Of a stretch of 17,432 nucleotides of DNA, positions 1 to 7,258 are shown piece by piece. The DNA is from Hodarchaeum sp048939725. GTDB lineage: Archaea; Asgardarchaeota; Heimdallarchaeia; Hodarchaeales; Hodarchaeaceae. Made by a program: the position numbers and the translations under genes. Location of the stretch: assembly GCA_048939725.1 (NCBI GenBank), contig JBHLPG010000067.1:1-17432 (forward strand). Direction: 5' to 3'. The stretch's first letter is position 1; each line of letters starts with the position of its first letter. The notes under the pieces were generated by a model. The model worked only from the letters and a program-made list of their open reading frames with translations, had not been told where the DNA came from and ran no database searches.

Positions 1-774
1 AGTTAAGGCTTGATGCTCCCAGGTTCTACTCATCAAGGCGAAAACTACTACTATTGAAATCATACCAAGCATAACTTCTATTATTATTCCTGTTATTCGG
101 TTTCGTGACATCGGAAAGTTTGTTTGCGTTAGTTTGAGTTCTATTGGCGATTGAGCCCCTTCCCACACCTCGATTATTCCACAGGTAATATCAATGGTAA
201 GTTTCGCAGCTAGGTAATTATTTGAAGAATTATAGAGTTTTGCGTCAAAGCTACTTTGTGCTCCTAATAAACCTGATTGTTCTAGATCACTGGGCCAATA
301 AGTTCGTTTTCGGGTAACAAGCAAGTCATAATGCTGGTTTACTATTCCAAGAAAACCAGTTGGATCAATTACGGAATAAATTTCCCCTCCTTTCACGCCA
401 AACATCATTAATACATTTGGTACATATACCCACCAAATGGAATAATTGCCCTGTAACACCCCATCTTGGTAAACGGTTCCATTTGGATGAGTAAGGAAGA
501 ATTCGATTCTGTCATCATACTCGAGAGTCACATTAGTGTAGGTGTCGTTCAGGACATTACTCCTTAGAATGAACTCTGAATGGTCTCCTTTCACACCATT
601 TTCATATCGATAATTACTAGTATAATCTTGTTGAAAGAGATATATATCTTTAGGATTAAAATCTCCAATCATTCCTTCAATTTCGATCGTGAGTTGATTA
701 ATCACAAATGAACAGGCAGCAATACCTACTATCAAGAGAATTATCATTCTCCGAGTTTTTTTATCAAGAACCAT
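1..774 (-). CDS. Two-TM surface protein of unknown function, 3' end cut by window
   Basis: An open frame runs from an ATG at 772-774 to the window edge, giving 258 residues with no stop, so the C-terminus is missing. I do not recognise the family. Residues 10-24 form a hydrophobic segment after the basic stretch KKTRR, acting as signal anchor or signal peptide. A second hydrophobic segment lies at about 227-248 and is followed by SRTW. The roughly 200 residues between them are polar and rich in aromatic and beta-type sequence, with five N-X-S/T sequons (N76, N81, N98, N110, N182). This suggests a glycosylated extracellular domain held in the archaeal membrane. No transport or enzyme motif is seen. 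It is transcribed away from the neighbour at 919 across a 144-base gap. Only a weak purine run (AAGGG) lies upstream of the start. The frame is secure; the function is not known. Confidence 0.75.
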   Translation of the reverse strand, partial: MVLDKKTRRMIILLIVGIAACSFVINQLTIEIEGMIGDFNPKDIYLFQQDYTSNYRYENGVKGDHSEFILRSNVLNDTYTNVTLEYDDRIEFFLTHPNGTVYQDGVLQGNYSIWWVYVPNVLMMFGVKGGEIYSVIDPTGFLGIVNQHYDLLVTRKRTYWPSDLEQSGLLGAQSSFDAKLYNSSNNYLAAKLTIDITCGIIEVWEGAQSPIELKLTQTNFPMSRNRITGIIIEVMLGMISIVVVFALMSRTWEHQALT

Positions 775-918
775 TTGGATAACCCTTAGAAAGTATCAAT
801 ATTTCATTAAAAATCGTCAAAAAATAAATACATTTCTAACAAAATGTTTTGTATCAAGATGAATTCCCTAAAAAAAAGGAATTTTCTTCATTATACTAAA
901 TAACAAGAGAGGATTCAA

Positions 919-1311
919 ATGAATATTGAATCGAAACCCCAGATACGAATGAAAATTGATTCACATCACTGGGACATTATCCTTAACGACTCTAGTCCAA
1001 AAACAGGGCTTAAAATTTTAAACCTATTACCAGTCGAGAGTGAAGTGAGAACATGGGGGGAAGAAATTTACTTTTCAATCCCTTTAAGTATGCTAGAGGA
1101 AAATGCTAAGAGTACTGTGACATTAGGTGATGTTGCTTATTGGCCAGAAGGACAGTGCTTCTGTGTATTTTTTGGAAAAACCCCTCTCACGACAACATTA
1201 GATGAAATAAAACCCGCTTCACCTGTTAATGTGTTTGGTAAGGTTCTAGGAGATTTAGAAAAACTGAAAAGTATTAAATCAGGAGTAAAAGTGTACTTAG
1301 AACTGATCTAG
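919..1311 (+). CDS. Cyclophilin-like protein, TM1367 family
   Basis: A 130-residue protein matching the small cyclophilin-like beta-barrel family of Thermotoga TM1367 (Pfam Cyclophil_like). Recognisable segments in order are WGEEIYFSIP (about 46-55), the GDVAYWPEG turn (about 70-78), FCVFFGKTP (about 81-89), and the PASPVNVFGK segment near residue 100, which is the most conserved stretch of the family. The length is normal for a single domain. Family members have the cyclophilin fold but lack the standard prolyl isomerase active site, and their role is not established. The start is backed by a purine-rich ribosome site (AGAGAGG, 906-912) six bases upstream. The gene stands alone between a divergent and a convergent neighbour, so context gives no hint of a partner. 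Confidence 0.85.
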   Translation: MNIESKPQIRMKIDSHHWDIILNDSSPKTGLKILNLLPVESEVRTWGEEIYFSIPLSMLEENAKSTVTLGDVAYWPEGQCFCVFFGKTPLTTTLDEIKPASPVNVFGKVLGDLEKLKSIKSGVKVYLELI

Positions 1312-1382
1312 AAAATAGAGAAGGGGATTGATCTTTTGAGAAAGAATTGCCTGCTTTACTTTACAAGGACGTTTATTACGAT

Positions 1383-2441
1383 TTAAACCTTGGTTGCATG
1401 ATAATAATATCGTCTCTGCAATTGATTATCGATCCTATGAACACATCTCTTCCCATCAGTAATCCTATCTTCACAAAGATCGAGATTTCCTTCTCTTTGG
1501 AACATTTCTTGTAATTCATTTCCAATAGAAATCTCTCGTTCCCATATGTCCCTCGCATTTTGCGTAAAATCAATCACTGAATAAGAAAAATTATTAGTTT
1601 CTAAAGCTTGAGCCATTTTGGTTTGATTAGGTTCCAAAAGAAACCTTTGCTCTTTAGATTCAATAATTTGCGCGAAGAAAATCCCTAATTGCCCATTTGG
1701 TTTTAGAAAATCTTTCAGCTTAGCTATGGTTCCTTTTAAGTCAACTACATTAGTTGGATACAGAGTATCTATAGCATATATTGCAGTAAAGGATGAATGT
1801 GGAAAGGAAAGGTCATTTATATCCATCACCCGAAAATTTAATTTATCTTCCTCTGTATTGATTTTCGCCCAATGAATAAGCTGTTCAGCGAAGTCGATTC
1901 CAGTGGCTTTTACCCCAGTTCTCATTTGGATATACTCTGTTACTTTTCCCAATCCACATCCTAAATCTAGAACTGAATCCTTGGAATTGAGGTTCAAAGT
2001 CGATATGAGTGTTTCTAATTGATCCATATCAAGTACGTTGAACTGACATAGATTCTTTCCAAAGACTTTTTCACAAAACAAGCCATATGCTTTACTTTGG
2101 GCACATCTAAGGAGATTACTATTATACCAATCACTCATCTGTCGTGATTGTATTTTTTGGCCTATTTCTCTACCAATCTTCGTGAGCTTTAGTTCTATTC
2201 CATCATGTACAACAAGACTCTTTGCTTGTAATGAATTAATTGCAGTATCGGAGTCCACTCCCGCTTCTGAGATCATTTTAAGTCTTTTAATTCCTTCTTC
2301 CGTAAGAGAAATCTTCAAGTTTTCAGAAATAGTTATTTCTCTAGTTTTAGGATCCTTATCTCTCGTTTCAAGCTCCTTGATGATTCCTAAAACCGTTTTC
2401 TCATCCTGTGTCAAGTCAGTGTCCTTAAAAGTAACTTCCAT
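1383..2441 (-). CDS. SAM-dependent methyltransferase with N-terminal winged-helix-like domain
   Basis: A 352-residue protein in two parts. Residues about 10-98 look like a winged helix: helical segments, then a wing ending in LKLTKIGREIG. This is the shape of archaeal MarR- or DtxR-like domains and is inferred by pattern only. Residues about 104-345 are a class I methyltransferase. The SAM-binding motif I is VLDLGCGLGK (157-166), followed by the acidic post-I motif TGIDFAEQ (180-187) and a motif II-like IYAIDTLYP. The linker holds the YGLFCEKVFGKNL segment found ahead of motif I in a group of small-molecule methyltransferases. The substrate is unknown. The ATG is preceded by GGGGA. A TATA-like TGGTTTATAA lies about 40 bases upstream. 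It follows the Fe-S protein gene on the same strand after 172 bases with an oligo-T run between, so it is probably transcribed separately. Confidence 0.85.
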   Translation of the reverse strand: MEVTFKDTDLTQDEKTVLGIIKELETRDKDPKTREITISENLKISLTEEGIKRLKMISEAGVDSDTAINSLQAKSLVVHDGIELKLTKIGREIGQKIQSRQMSDWYNSNLLRCAQSKAYGLFCEKVFGKNLCQFNVLDMDQLETLISTLNLNSKDSVLDLGCGLGKVTEYIQMRTGVKATGIDFAEQLIHWAKINTEEDKLNFRVMDINDLSFPHSSFTAIYAIDTLYPTNVVDLKGTIAKLKDFLKPNGQLGIFFAQIIESKEQRFLLEPNQTKMAQALETNNFSYSVIDFTQNARDIWEREISIGNELQEMFQREGNLDLCEDRITDGKRCVHRIDNQLQRRYYYHATKV

Positions 2442-2480
2442 TGTGATTCCCCATATATAATTTTTGGAAGAATAAGGGGG

Positions 2481-2490
2481 TTATAAACCA
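2481..2490 (-). promoter_or_regulatory. Candidate TATA box for the methyltransferase gene
   Basis: Read on the minus strand this is TGGTTTATAA, about 40 bases ahead of the ATG at 2441, which leaves room for a short leader. A second A/T-rich element (TTATATATG) lies only 10-20 bases from the ATG and is too close to serve that start. Confidence 0.35.
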
Positions 2491-2598
2491 AGTGAATAAG
2501 GCAAGAAATTTCCTATAGATCAGAAGAGCAATTTCAGATGCTTTTCGCGAAAACAGATTGTTAGACAGTCAGTTGTTAAAAATCTCTTTTCTCCAATG

Positions 2599-2606
2599 AA
2601 AAAAAA
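2599..2606 (-). terminator. Oligo-T terminator after the HdrD-like gene
   Basis: Eight T on the minus strand begin seven bases past the stop codon of the gene at 2614-4149, just after the GC-rich GCCGCC. Oligo-T runs alone can end transcription in archaea. This separates the gene from the methyltransferase gene downstream. Confidence 0.5.
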
Positions 2607-2613
2607 GGCGGCT

Positions 2614-4149
2614 TCAAAGTTCAATTGTTGATTCTACAACTTCAGAGATGTCTTTGATAAGAATTTGGATGGATTTCCTACGAGAGGTAAGATGGAAATT
2701 CATTTGGCACTGGGGACAGGCTGTTGTCAAGAAGTCCACATTCAAAGGAACCACGTCTTCTTTTATTCTTGTATGAGTCGTCTCCATACTCACTTGATGA
2801 TTATACGTCCAAAGACCTCCTCCCCCTCCACAACACCGTGATTTATTACGGTTGAAAGGCATCTCAATTAGTTCTAAGCCAGGAATGGATTTTAAAACAT
2901 TACGAGGAGCATCATAAACATTACTGTGCCTTCCTAAAGAACATGGATCGTGATAAGTAATCTTCTGATTTAAATCCCTGAATTCGATCTCGCTACTTTT
3001 TATCTTCTTTTCAAGAAATTGAGTTGAATGAAATATCTTGCAAGGTAATGACACATCAAGAATCTCAGGATATAATCTTGTAAAGGTATAATAACACCCA
3101 GCACAAGGCGTAATTACTGATTCAGCTTTCGTTACTTCAATTCTCTCGATGAGATCATCTGCTATTTGTTTTGCTTCATCCCACAACCCAGAAGCAATTA
3201 AAACATAACCACAACAGCCTTCATCACTTCCTAACATGGTAAAGTTTTCATTAGTATGGTTTAAGACATTGTAAAAGGCTTTAGCTGTATTCGGGGTTCT
3301 ATTTGCTACCACACAACCGACAAAATAGAGATTATCCGCATACTGCGGGAGATTTTTAGTGTCTAAATCTTTCATCCAAGCGAGACGACGATCGATAGGA
3401 ACACCACTAGGATCTCCAATGTTTAAGATATTCTCAGCTGTGGAATGAAATACTTGTGGGGTCATATTATTTTCTACAATATGCCGTCTCATTCGAACAA
3501 TCGCTTCATGAAGATCGGTTTTTTGAAAACACTCTCCAAAACAACGTCCACACTTGCTGCAATTATATAAAATGTCAACAATTTTAGATGTGAGCTTCAA
3601 TTCTCCCTTCATCACCCCTTTTATTAACAATCCCCTTCCTCTTGAAGAATAAGTCTCTATTCCATTAAAAGAAGGAGTAACCGTGCAATAATCGCTACAA
3701 ATAGAAGATTGGAGGCATTTATTTTTAAACCTTTTAAGATACATGCTTTGTGCTGCCAAAACAAAATTTTGGTAGTTTCCATAATGCATTTGCTGAAGAT
3801 CCGATGTAGGTTTCCTTATCTCTGATTCATCTGTCTTATCCGTGACAATAACATCGGGTTTAGATATTTTCACATCGTCTAACATTATTATGGGTTGAGA
3901 ACTAGTGAATGAAGAGGGGAGATGATCGCCTCTTTGAATTAGTGTTAATTCCTCTCTTTTAATGATTTCTAGAACTTTTTCTTTTTGATTGGATGAATAA
4001 ACTTTAACTACTATATCAGGCATAGGATAAGCCTGGTTTCTAAAAATTTTTTCAAATGAATAAACGTAACGGTCTTCTAAGTCAGTTAGGATGTGGATTT
4101 TTGGTGAGGTTCGTATTAACTGTTCAATAAGTGTTTTTTGTATTACCAT
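2614..4149 (-). CDS. HdrD/GlcF-type Fe-S oxidoreductase with two CCG domains and a remnant FAD-domain N-terminus
   Basis: A 511-residue soluble protein. Residues 25-95 resemble the beginning of a GlcD-type FAD_binding_4 domain (RYVYSFEK, then PDIVVKVYSS, RGD, IIMLDDVK). The glycine-rich pyrophosphate loop expected after RG is replaced by DHLPSSFT and the rest of the flavin domain is absent. Residues 145-207 follow the ferredoxin-like pattern of HdrC/GlpC: C145, C151, C155 with Ser148 where the second cysteine is expected, then a complete C197-C200-C203-C207. Two CCG domains follow: C279-X32-CC-X35-CXXC (312-313, 349-352) and C403-X35-CC-X37-CXXC (439-440, 478-481). The family passes electrons from flavoproteins or thiols to quinones, ETF or disulfides; CCG domains can hold non-cubane clusters. 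No membrane segment is seen. The partner is unknown; ETF and dehydrogenases are encoded some 9 kb away. Confidence 0.85.
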   Translation of the reverse strand: MVIQKTLIEQLIRTSPKIHILTDLEDRYVYSFEKIFRNQAYPMPDIVVKVYSSNQKEKVLEIIKREELTLIQRGDHLPSSFTSSQPIIMLDDVKISKPDVIVTDKTDESEIRKPTSDLQQMHYGNYQNFVLAAQSMYLKRFKNKCLQSSICSDYCTVTPSFNGIETYSSRGRGLLIKGVMKGELKLTSKIVDILYNCSKCGRCFGECFQKTDLHEAIVRMRRHIVENNMTPQVFHSTAENILNIGDPSGVPIDRRLAWMKDLDTKNLPQYADNLYFVGCVVANRTPNTAKAFYNVLNHTNENFTMLGSDEGCCGYVLIASGLWDEAKQIADDLIERIEVTKAESVITPCAGCYYTFTRLYPEILDVSLPCKIFHSTQFLEKKIKSSEIEFRDLNQKITYHDPCSLGRHSNVYDAPRNVLKSIPGLELIEMPFNRNKSRCCGGGGGLWTYNHQVSMETTHTRIKEDVVPLNVDFLTTACPQCQMNFHLTSRRKSIQILIKDISEVVESTIEL

Positions 4150-4174
4150 GTTAGTGAACCTTGAAAGTAGAAGG

Positions 4175-4184
4175 TTTTTATTAA
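4175..4184 (-). promoter_or_regulatory. Candidate TATA box for the HdrD-like gene
   Basis: The minus strand reads TTAATAAAAA about 30 bases ahead of the ATG at 4149, in the 179-base region between divergent genes. The call rests on base composition and spacing only. Confidence 0.3.
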
Positions 4185-4316
4185 TTTCCTGAATTCAATA
4201 TGAAAACCAGTGGATAATCATTGATTAATAAGATGGATTGAAATCCTTATTGAATGCAAATTCTAAGGGGAATTCATCCTTTTCTACATGTGTGAAAGAG
4301 TGGCACATAGAATAAT

Positions 4317-4322
4317 GGTGAT
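4317..4322 (+). promoter_or_regulatory. Shine-Dalgarno site deciding a TTG start
   Basis: GGTGAT matches the 3' half of the archaeal GGAGGTGAT consensus and stands six bases ahead of TTG at 4329. An in-frame TAG at 4308-4310 rules out a longer protein, and there is no ATG or GTG in frame between that stop and the TTG. Confidence 0.6.
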
Positions 4323-4328
4323 GATGTA

Positions 4329-5096
4329 TTGGCAGATGACTTAATTCAAGTTGAGAAAAGTAATGACATTGGAACGATACTATTTAACAATGGTGATTGG
4401 AATATTTTAAACATCGCGATGATGAAGCAGATTAATGAAGCACTTGATAGTTTTCTAAAGGACCAATCTCTCAAAGCAGTGGTAATTGGGCATACTGGAC
4501 GGTCATTCTCTGCAGGAGTTGATGTGGGTGAGCATATGGGTGATTTAGCGCCAAAGATGCTAAAAGAATTTCATGGGATGTTCAAAAGACTCAATCGATT
4601 CACATGTCCAACAATTGCTAGTGTAAAGGGAGCAGCTCTTGGCGGAGGATGTGAAGTAGCAGTTTTCTGTGACATCGTTATTGCTTCAGAGAAAGCCAAA
4701 TTTGGGCAGCCTGAAATTAAGGTAGGGGTCTTTCCCCCTGTATCCGCAATAATATTCCCCTACCTCACAGGCCACAAGAAAGCGTATGAACTTCTCCTCC
4801 AAGGAGAAACAATCATTGCTACCGAGGCACAACGTATCGGTTTAGTCAATCACGTGTTTTCAATTGACTCATATGATCAAGAATTTGAGCAGTTTCTTGA
4901 GCGATTTGATAAACTAAGTACAGTGGTAATACAGCATACTAAGAAAGCAATTCGTTTGGGATTTCCTAACAATTTCGATTCCCAGATTGATAAAGTGGAA
5001 GAATATTACCTTAATGAGCTCATGAAAACCCACGATGCGAATGAGGGATTAAAAGCGTTCGTGGAAAAACGAGCTCCTGAATGGAAAAACCAATAG
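4329..5096 (+). CDS. Enoyl-CoA hydratase/isomerase (crotonase), cyclohexadiene-carbonyl-CoA hydratase-like
   Basis: A 255-residue crotonase starting at TTG. The oxyanion-hole segment is FSAGVDVGEH (60-69) and the second one ALGGGCE (103-109). E109 and E129 (in FGQPE) match the two catalytic glutamates of rat enoyl-CoA hydratase, so water addition to a 2-enoyl-CoA is likely. Several details recall cyclohexa-1,5-diene-1-carbonyl-CoA hydratase (Dch/BamR) of anaerobic benzoyl-CoA breakdown more than the fatty-acid enzyme: VGEHMGD, the helix KEFHGMFKRL, and GQPEIKVGVFPP in place of the usual LG.IPG.GG. The C-terminal EGLKAFVEKRAPEW is a normal crotonase tail. This resemblance is from memory and would need a tree. 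It is followed after 86 bases by a TPR gene and then by a Had-like dehydrogenase gene, which supports a related pathway. Confidence 0.88.
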   Translation: MADDLIQVEKSNDIGTILFNNGDWNILNIAMMKQINEALDSFLKDQSLKAVVIGHTGRSFSAGVDVGEHMGDLAPKMLKEFHGMFKRLNRFTCPTIASVKGAALGGGCEVAVFCDIVIASEKAKFGQPEIKVGVFPPVSAIIFPYLTGHKKAYELLLQGETIIATEAQRIGLVNHVFSIDSYDQEFEQFLERFDKLSTVVIQHTKKAIRLGFPNNFDSQIDKVEEYYLNELMKTHDANEGLKAFVEKRAPEWKNQ

Positions 5097-5135
5097 GAAT
5101 AAAACTTGATTCCTGAGAGATGGATGTACAACCTT

Positions 5136-5146
5136 AATTTAAAAAT
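5136..5146 (+). promoter_or_regulatory. Candidate TATA box for the TPR gene
   Basis: AATTTAAAAAT stands 37-47 bases ahead of the ATG at 5183, which would leave a leader of roughly 15 bases. It is one of the better TATA-like elements in the window. Confidence 0.45.
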
Positions 5147-5182
5147 CTCATCTCTCATCATTCCAACTGTATGTGGTTCTGA

Positions 5183-7174
5183 ATGATGGATTCAAAACTT
5201 TTCACACTTATAAAGCAGGGACAATTTGATGATGCTATTCAGATGATTGAAAATCTTCCTTCTAAAGACTATATAGAAGATTTAATTCTTAAAGGAAAAA
5301 TATTAGTTTGGAAAGGCGAATTTAATGAAGCTTTTGAAGTGTCACAACAAGTTTTATCTCAAGGAAATTCTCTTCTTCAAAGACTAAAAGCTTCTATAAT
5401 TCAAGGTTATGTGTTTGCCCATCTCCGAAAACCACTCCAATTGGCATCACAGATTGGAGAAATAGAAAAACGTTTATTTGAATTAGAAAGTGATTCGGAG
5501 GCAGCTCAAGAATGTTTAGGTGCATTAGCATTCCTTGGGGGTTGGAATTATTTCTTCCAAGGAGAAGGTGAGAAGTCAGTCAATAGTATAAAAAAGAGCT
5601 TAGTAATTCGCGAAAAACTCGATAATCCCCTAGAAATTCTTGACTCTCTGTTTTTTCTTGTTGCTTTTCATCATGTTTTCTCAATTGGCGACATAAAACT
5701 CAGAAAAAAATATGCACAACGGAGTTTGACTCTTAGCCAAGAGATAAAAAATCCGATGTTTGAGGCATGGGCGCACATCGCGATTGGATACGCAAATTGG
5801 GCTGTTAATAGTGATACCACACTGATATATTTCGAAAAAGCAATGAAAATGAACCAAAAGACTAAGAACAAATATATGACTGGGATTCTATATACAGATA
5901 TCGGCATTATTCATACTGGTAGGGAGAACTATGAATTGGCTTTGGATTATCTCGGAAAAAGTGCTGAAATTCTTAAAGAACTTGGGAGTCCATCTTATAT
6001 TGCGACCTTGAGTCAAGTCGGTGATATTCATCAAGCGAAAGGTGATCTAGATAAAGCTTTGGTTCTTTATCAGAAAACTTTAGAAGAATATGAGTCCTCT
6101 GGTAATGTTGTACGTGTACTTAGTATTCTATCTGGGATAGGCAAGATTCACTTTATGAGGGGGGATTTAAAGCTTGCCACAGAAAGCTTCAAGCAAAGTC
6201 TAAACAAAGCAAAAGAAGTAAATTATAAGAGCTATATTGCATCGTCATTGGAATGGTTGGCATACATTCATATTTATCAAGGGGAACTAGATAAAGCATT
6301 GGTGAAGAAAAATCAGAGCTTGAGACTATTTAAAGAATTAAAGGATTACCAGGGGATTGCATTTAGTTATCGAAGATTTGGAGACCTATTTAGACTTCAG
6401 GGAGAATATTCACAAGCAATTCAATATTACGAAGATGGCATACGACTTCATACTAAGACCATCAAGGGAGATGAAAAGGAGGTTGCAGGTATAGTTTCTT
6501 CAGTACTCGTACAATTAGCTCTAATCGCGGAAGATCTAGACGAGATAAATAAAGCAGAAGAATATTTGCAGAAATTACAAGATTTACAAAGTAAGTATTC
6601 TTATGTGAAACTCCGTACACGGTTTGTTGAGGCGTTGGTCCTTAAGATGAGTAAAAGGGGGACAAAGAAATTGCAAGCGATTGAGCGATTTCAGAGTATA
6701 ATAAACGAACCCATTCTTGAGTTTCAGATAACTTTATACGCCACAATTTTTCTCTGTGAACTTCTTATTCTAGAACTTAAGATATCAGATTCCCCAGAAG
6801 AGCTTTTCTCAGAGATTGCTGACCTTTCCGACAGATTCTATGAAAATGCACATACTCAAAAGTCCCCATTCTTTGTTGTAATCGCCCTTATCTTGAAGGC
6901 AAAGATTTCTTTAGTTAAAGGTAAGATTGAAGAAGCCAATAGCCTTCTTACCAGAGCTGAAGAAATAGCTGATCAAAAGAAGTTTCTCTCTCTATCTAAG
7001 AATATTATAACAGAACAAGAAGTTATCCGATCAGAACTGGATAAGTGGTATGACTTGACTCGGCGGGATGCGCCATTGAAAGAGCGAATCGAACAGGCCC
7101 AAGTATTGAATTATCTCCAAGAAGCGAAAAAACTCCAAAAGGCTTGGGAAAATCTAAAAATCGATTCTAGCTAA
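5183..7174 (+). CDS. TPR-repeat protein, 663 residues
   Basis: An all-helical tetratricopeptide protein with no catalytic, membrane or signal segment, so most likely a cytoplasmic scaffold or regulator. Five repeats sit at an exact 40-residue spacing: the turn motifs GIIHTGRENYELAL, GDIHQAKGDLDKAL, GKIHFMRGDLKLAT, AYIHIYQGELDKAL and GDLFRLQGEYSQAI begin near residues 241, 280, 320, 360 and 400. Less regular helical repeats fill 10-235, including FDDAIQMIENLP near 15, and 440-610. The 40-residue form, longer than the classic 34, is the type seen in MalT- or LGN-like proteins. A stop codon lies directly ahead of the ATG, so the start is 5183 or the ATG at 5186. No strong ribosome site is seen. 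It lies between two acyl-CoA enzyme genes on the same strand, but nothing in it ties it to them. Confidence 0.85.
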   Translation: MMDSKLFTLIKQGQFDDAIQMIENLPSKDYIEDLILKGKILVWKGEFNEAFEVSQQVLSQGNSLLQRLKASIIQGYVFAHLRKPLQLASQIGEIEKRLFELESDSEAAQECLGALAFLGGWNYFFQGEGEKSVNSIKKSLVIREKLDNPLEILDSLFFLVAFHHVFSIGDIKLRKKYAQRSLTLSQEIKNPMFEAWAHIAIGYANWAVNSDTTLIYFEKAMKMNQKTKNKYMTGILYTDIGIIHTGRENYELALDYLGKSAEILKELGSPSYIATLSQVGDIHQAKGDLDKALVLYQKTLEEYESSGNVVRVLSILSGIGKIHFMRGDLKLATESFKQSLNKAKEVNYKSYIASSLEWLAYIHIYQGELDKALVKKNQSLRLFKELKDYQGIAFSYRRFGDLFRLQGEYSQAIQYYEDGIRLHTKTIKGDEKEVAGIVSSVLVQLALIAEDLDEINKAEEYLQKLQDLQSKYSYVKLRTRFVEALVLKMSKRGTKKLQAIERFQSIINEPILEFQITLYATIFLCELLILELKISDSPEELFSEIADLSDRFYENAHTQKSPFFVVIALILKAKISLVKGKIEEANSLLTRAEEIADQKKFLSLSKNIITEQEVIRSELDKWYDLTRRDAPLKERIEQAQVLNYLQEAKKLQKAWENLKIDSS

Positions 7175-7227
7175 GAAACTTCGAACTTACAAAGAAAATT
7201 ATCCTTGTCGTAAGAATTAAAAATTAG

Positions 7228-7236
7228 ATTTAAATG
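7228..7236 (+). promoter_or_regulatory. Candidate TATA box for the dehydrogenase-thiolase-SDR unit
   Basis: GATTTAAAT lies about 24-31 bases ahead of the ATG at 7259 and implies a very short leader. AAGGGA at 7248-7253, six bases before the ATG, is a plausible ribosome site, so the true promoter could also lie further upstream. Confidence 0.35.
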
Positions 7237-7258
7237 AATAAAAAATTAAGGGATAAAC

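Noticed and set aside
2182..2460. 92-codon open frame on the plus strand
   Set aside because: Antisense to the N-terminal part of the methyltransferase gene; low-complexity Ser/Val/Ile sequence and no ribosome site.
2450..2460. TTATATATG as TATA box of the methyltransferase gene
   Set aside because: It is only 10-20 bases from the ATG, so transcription would start inside the gene. The element at 2481-2490 is better placed.
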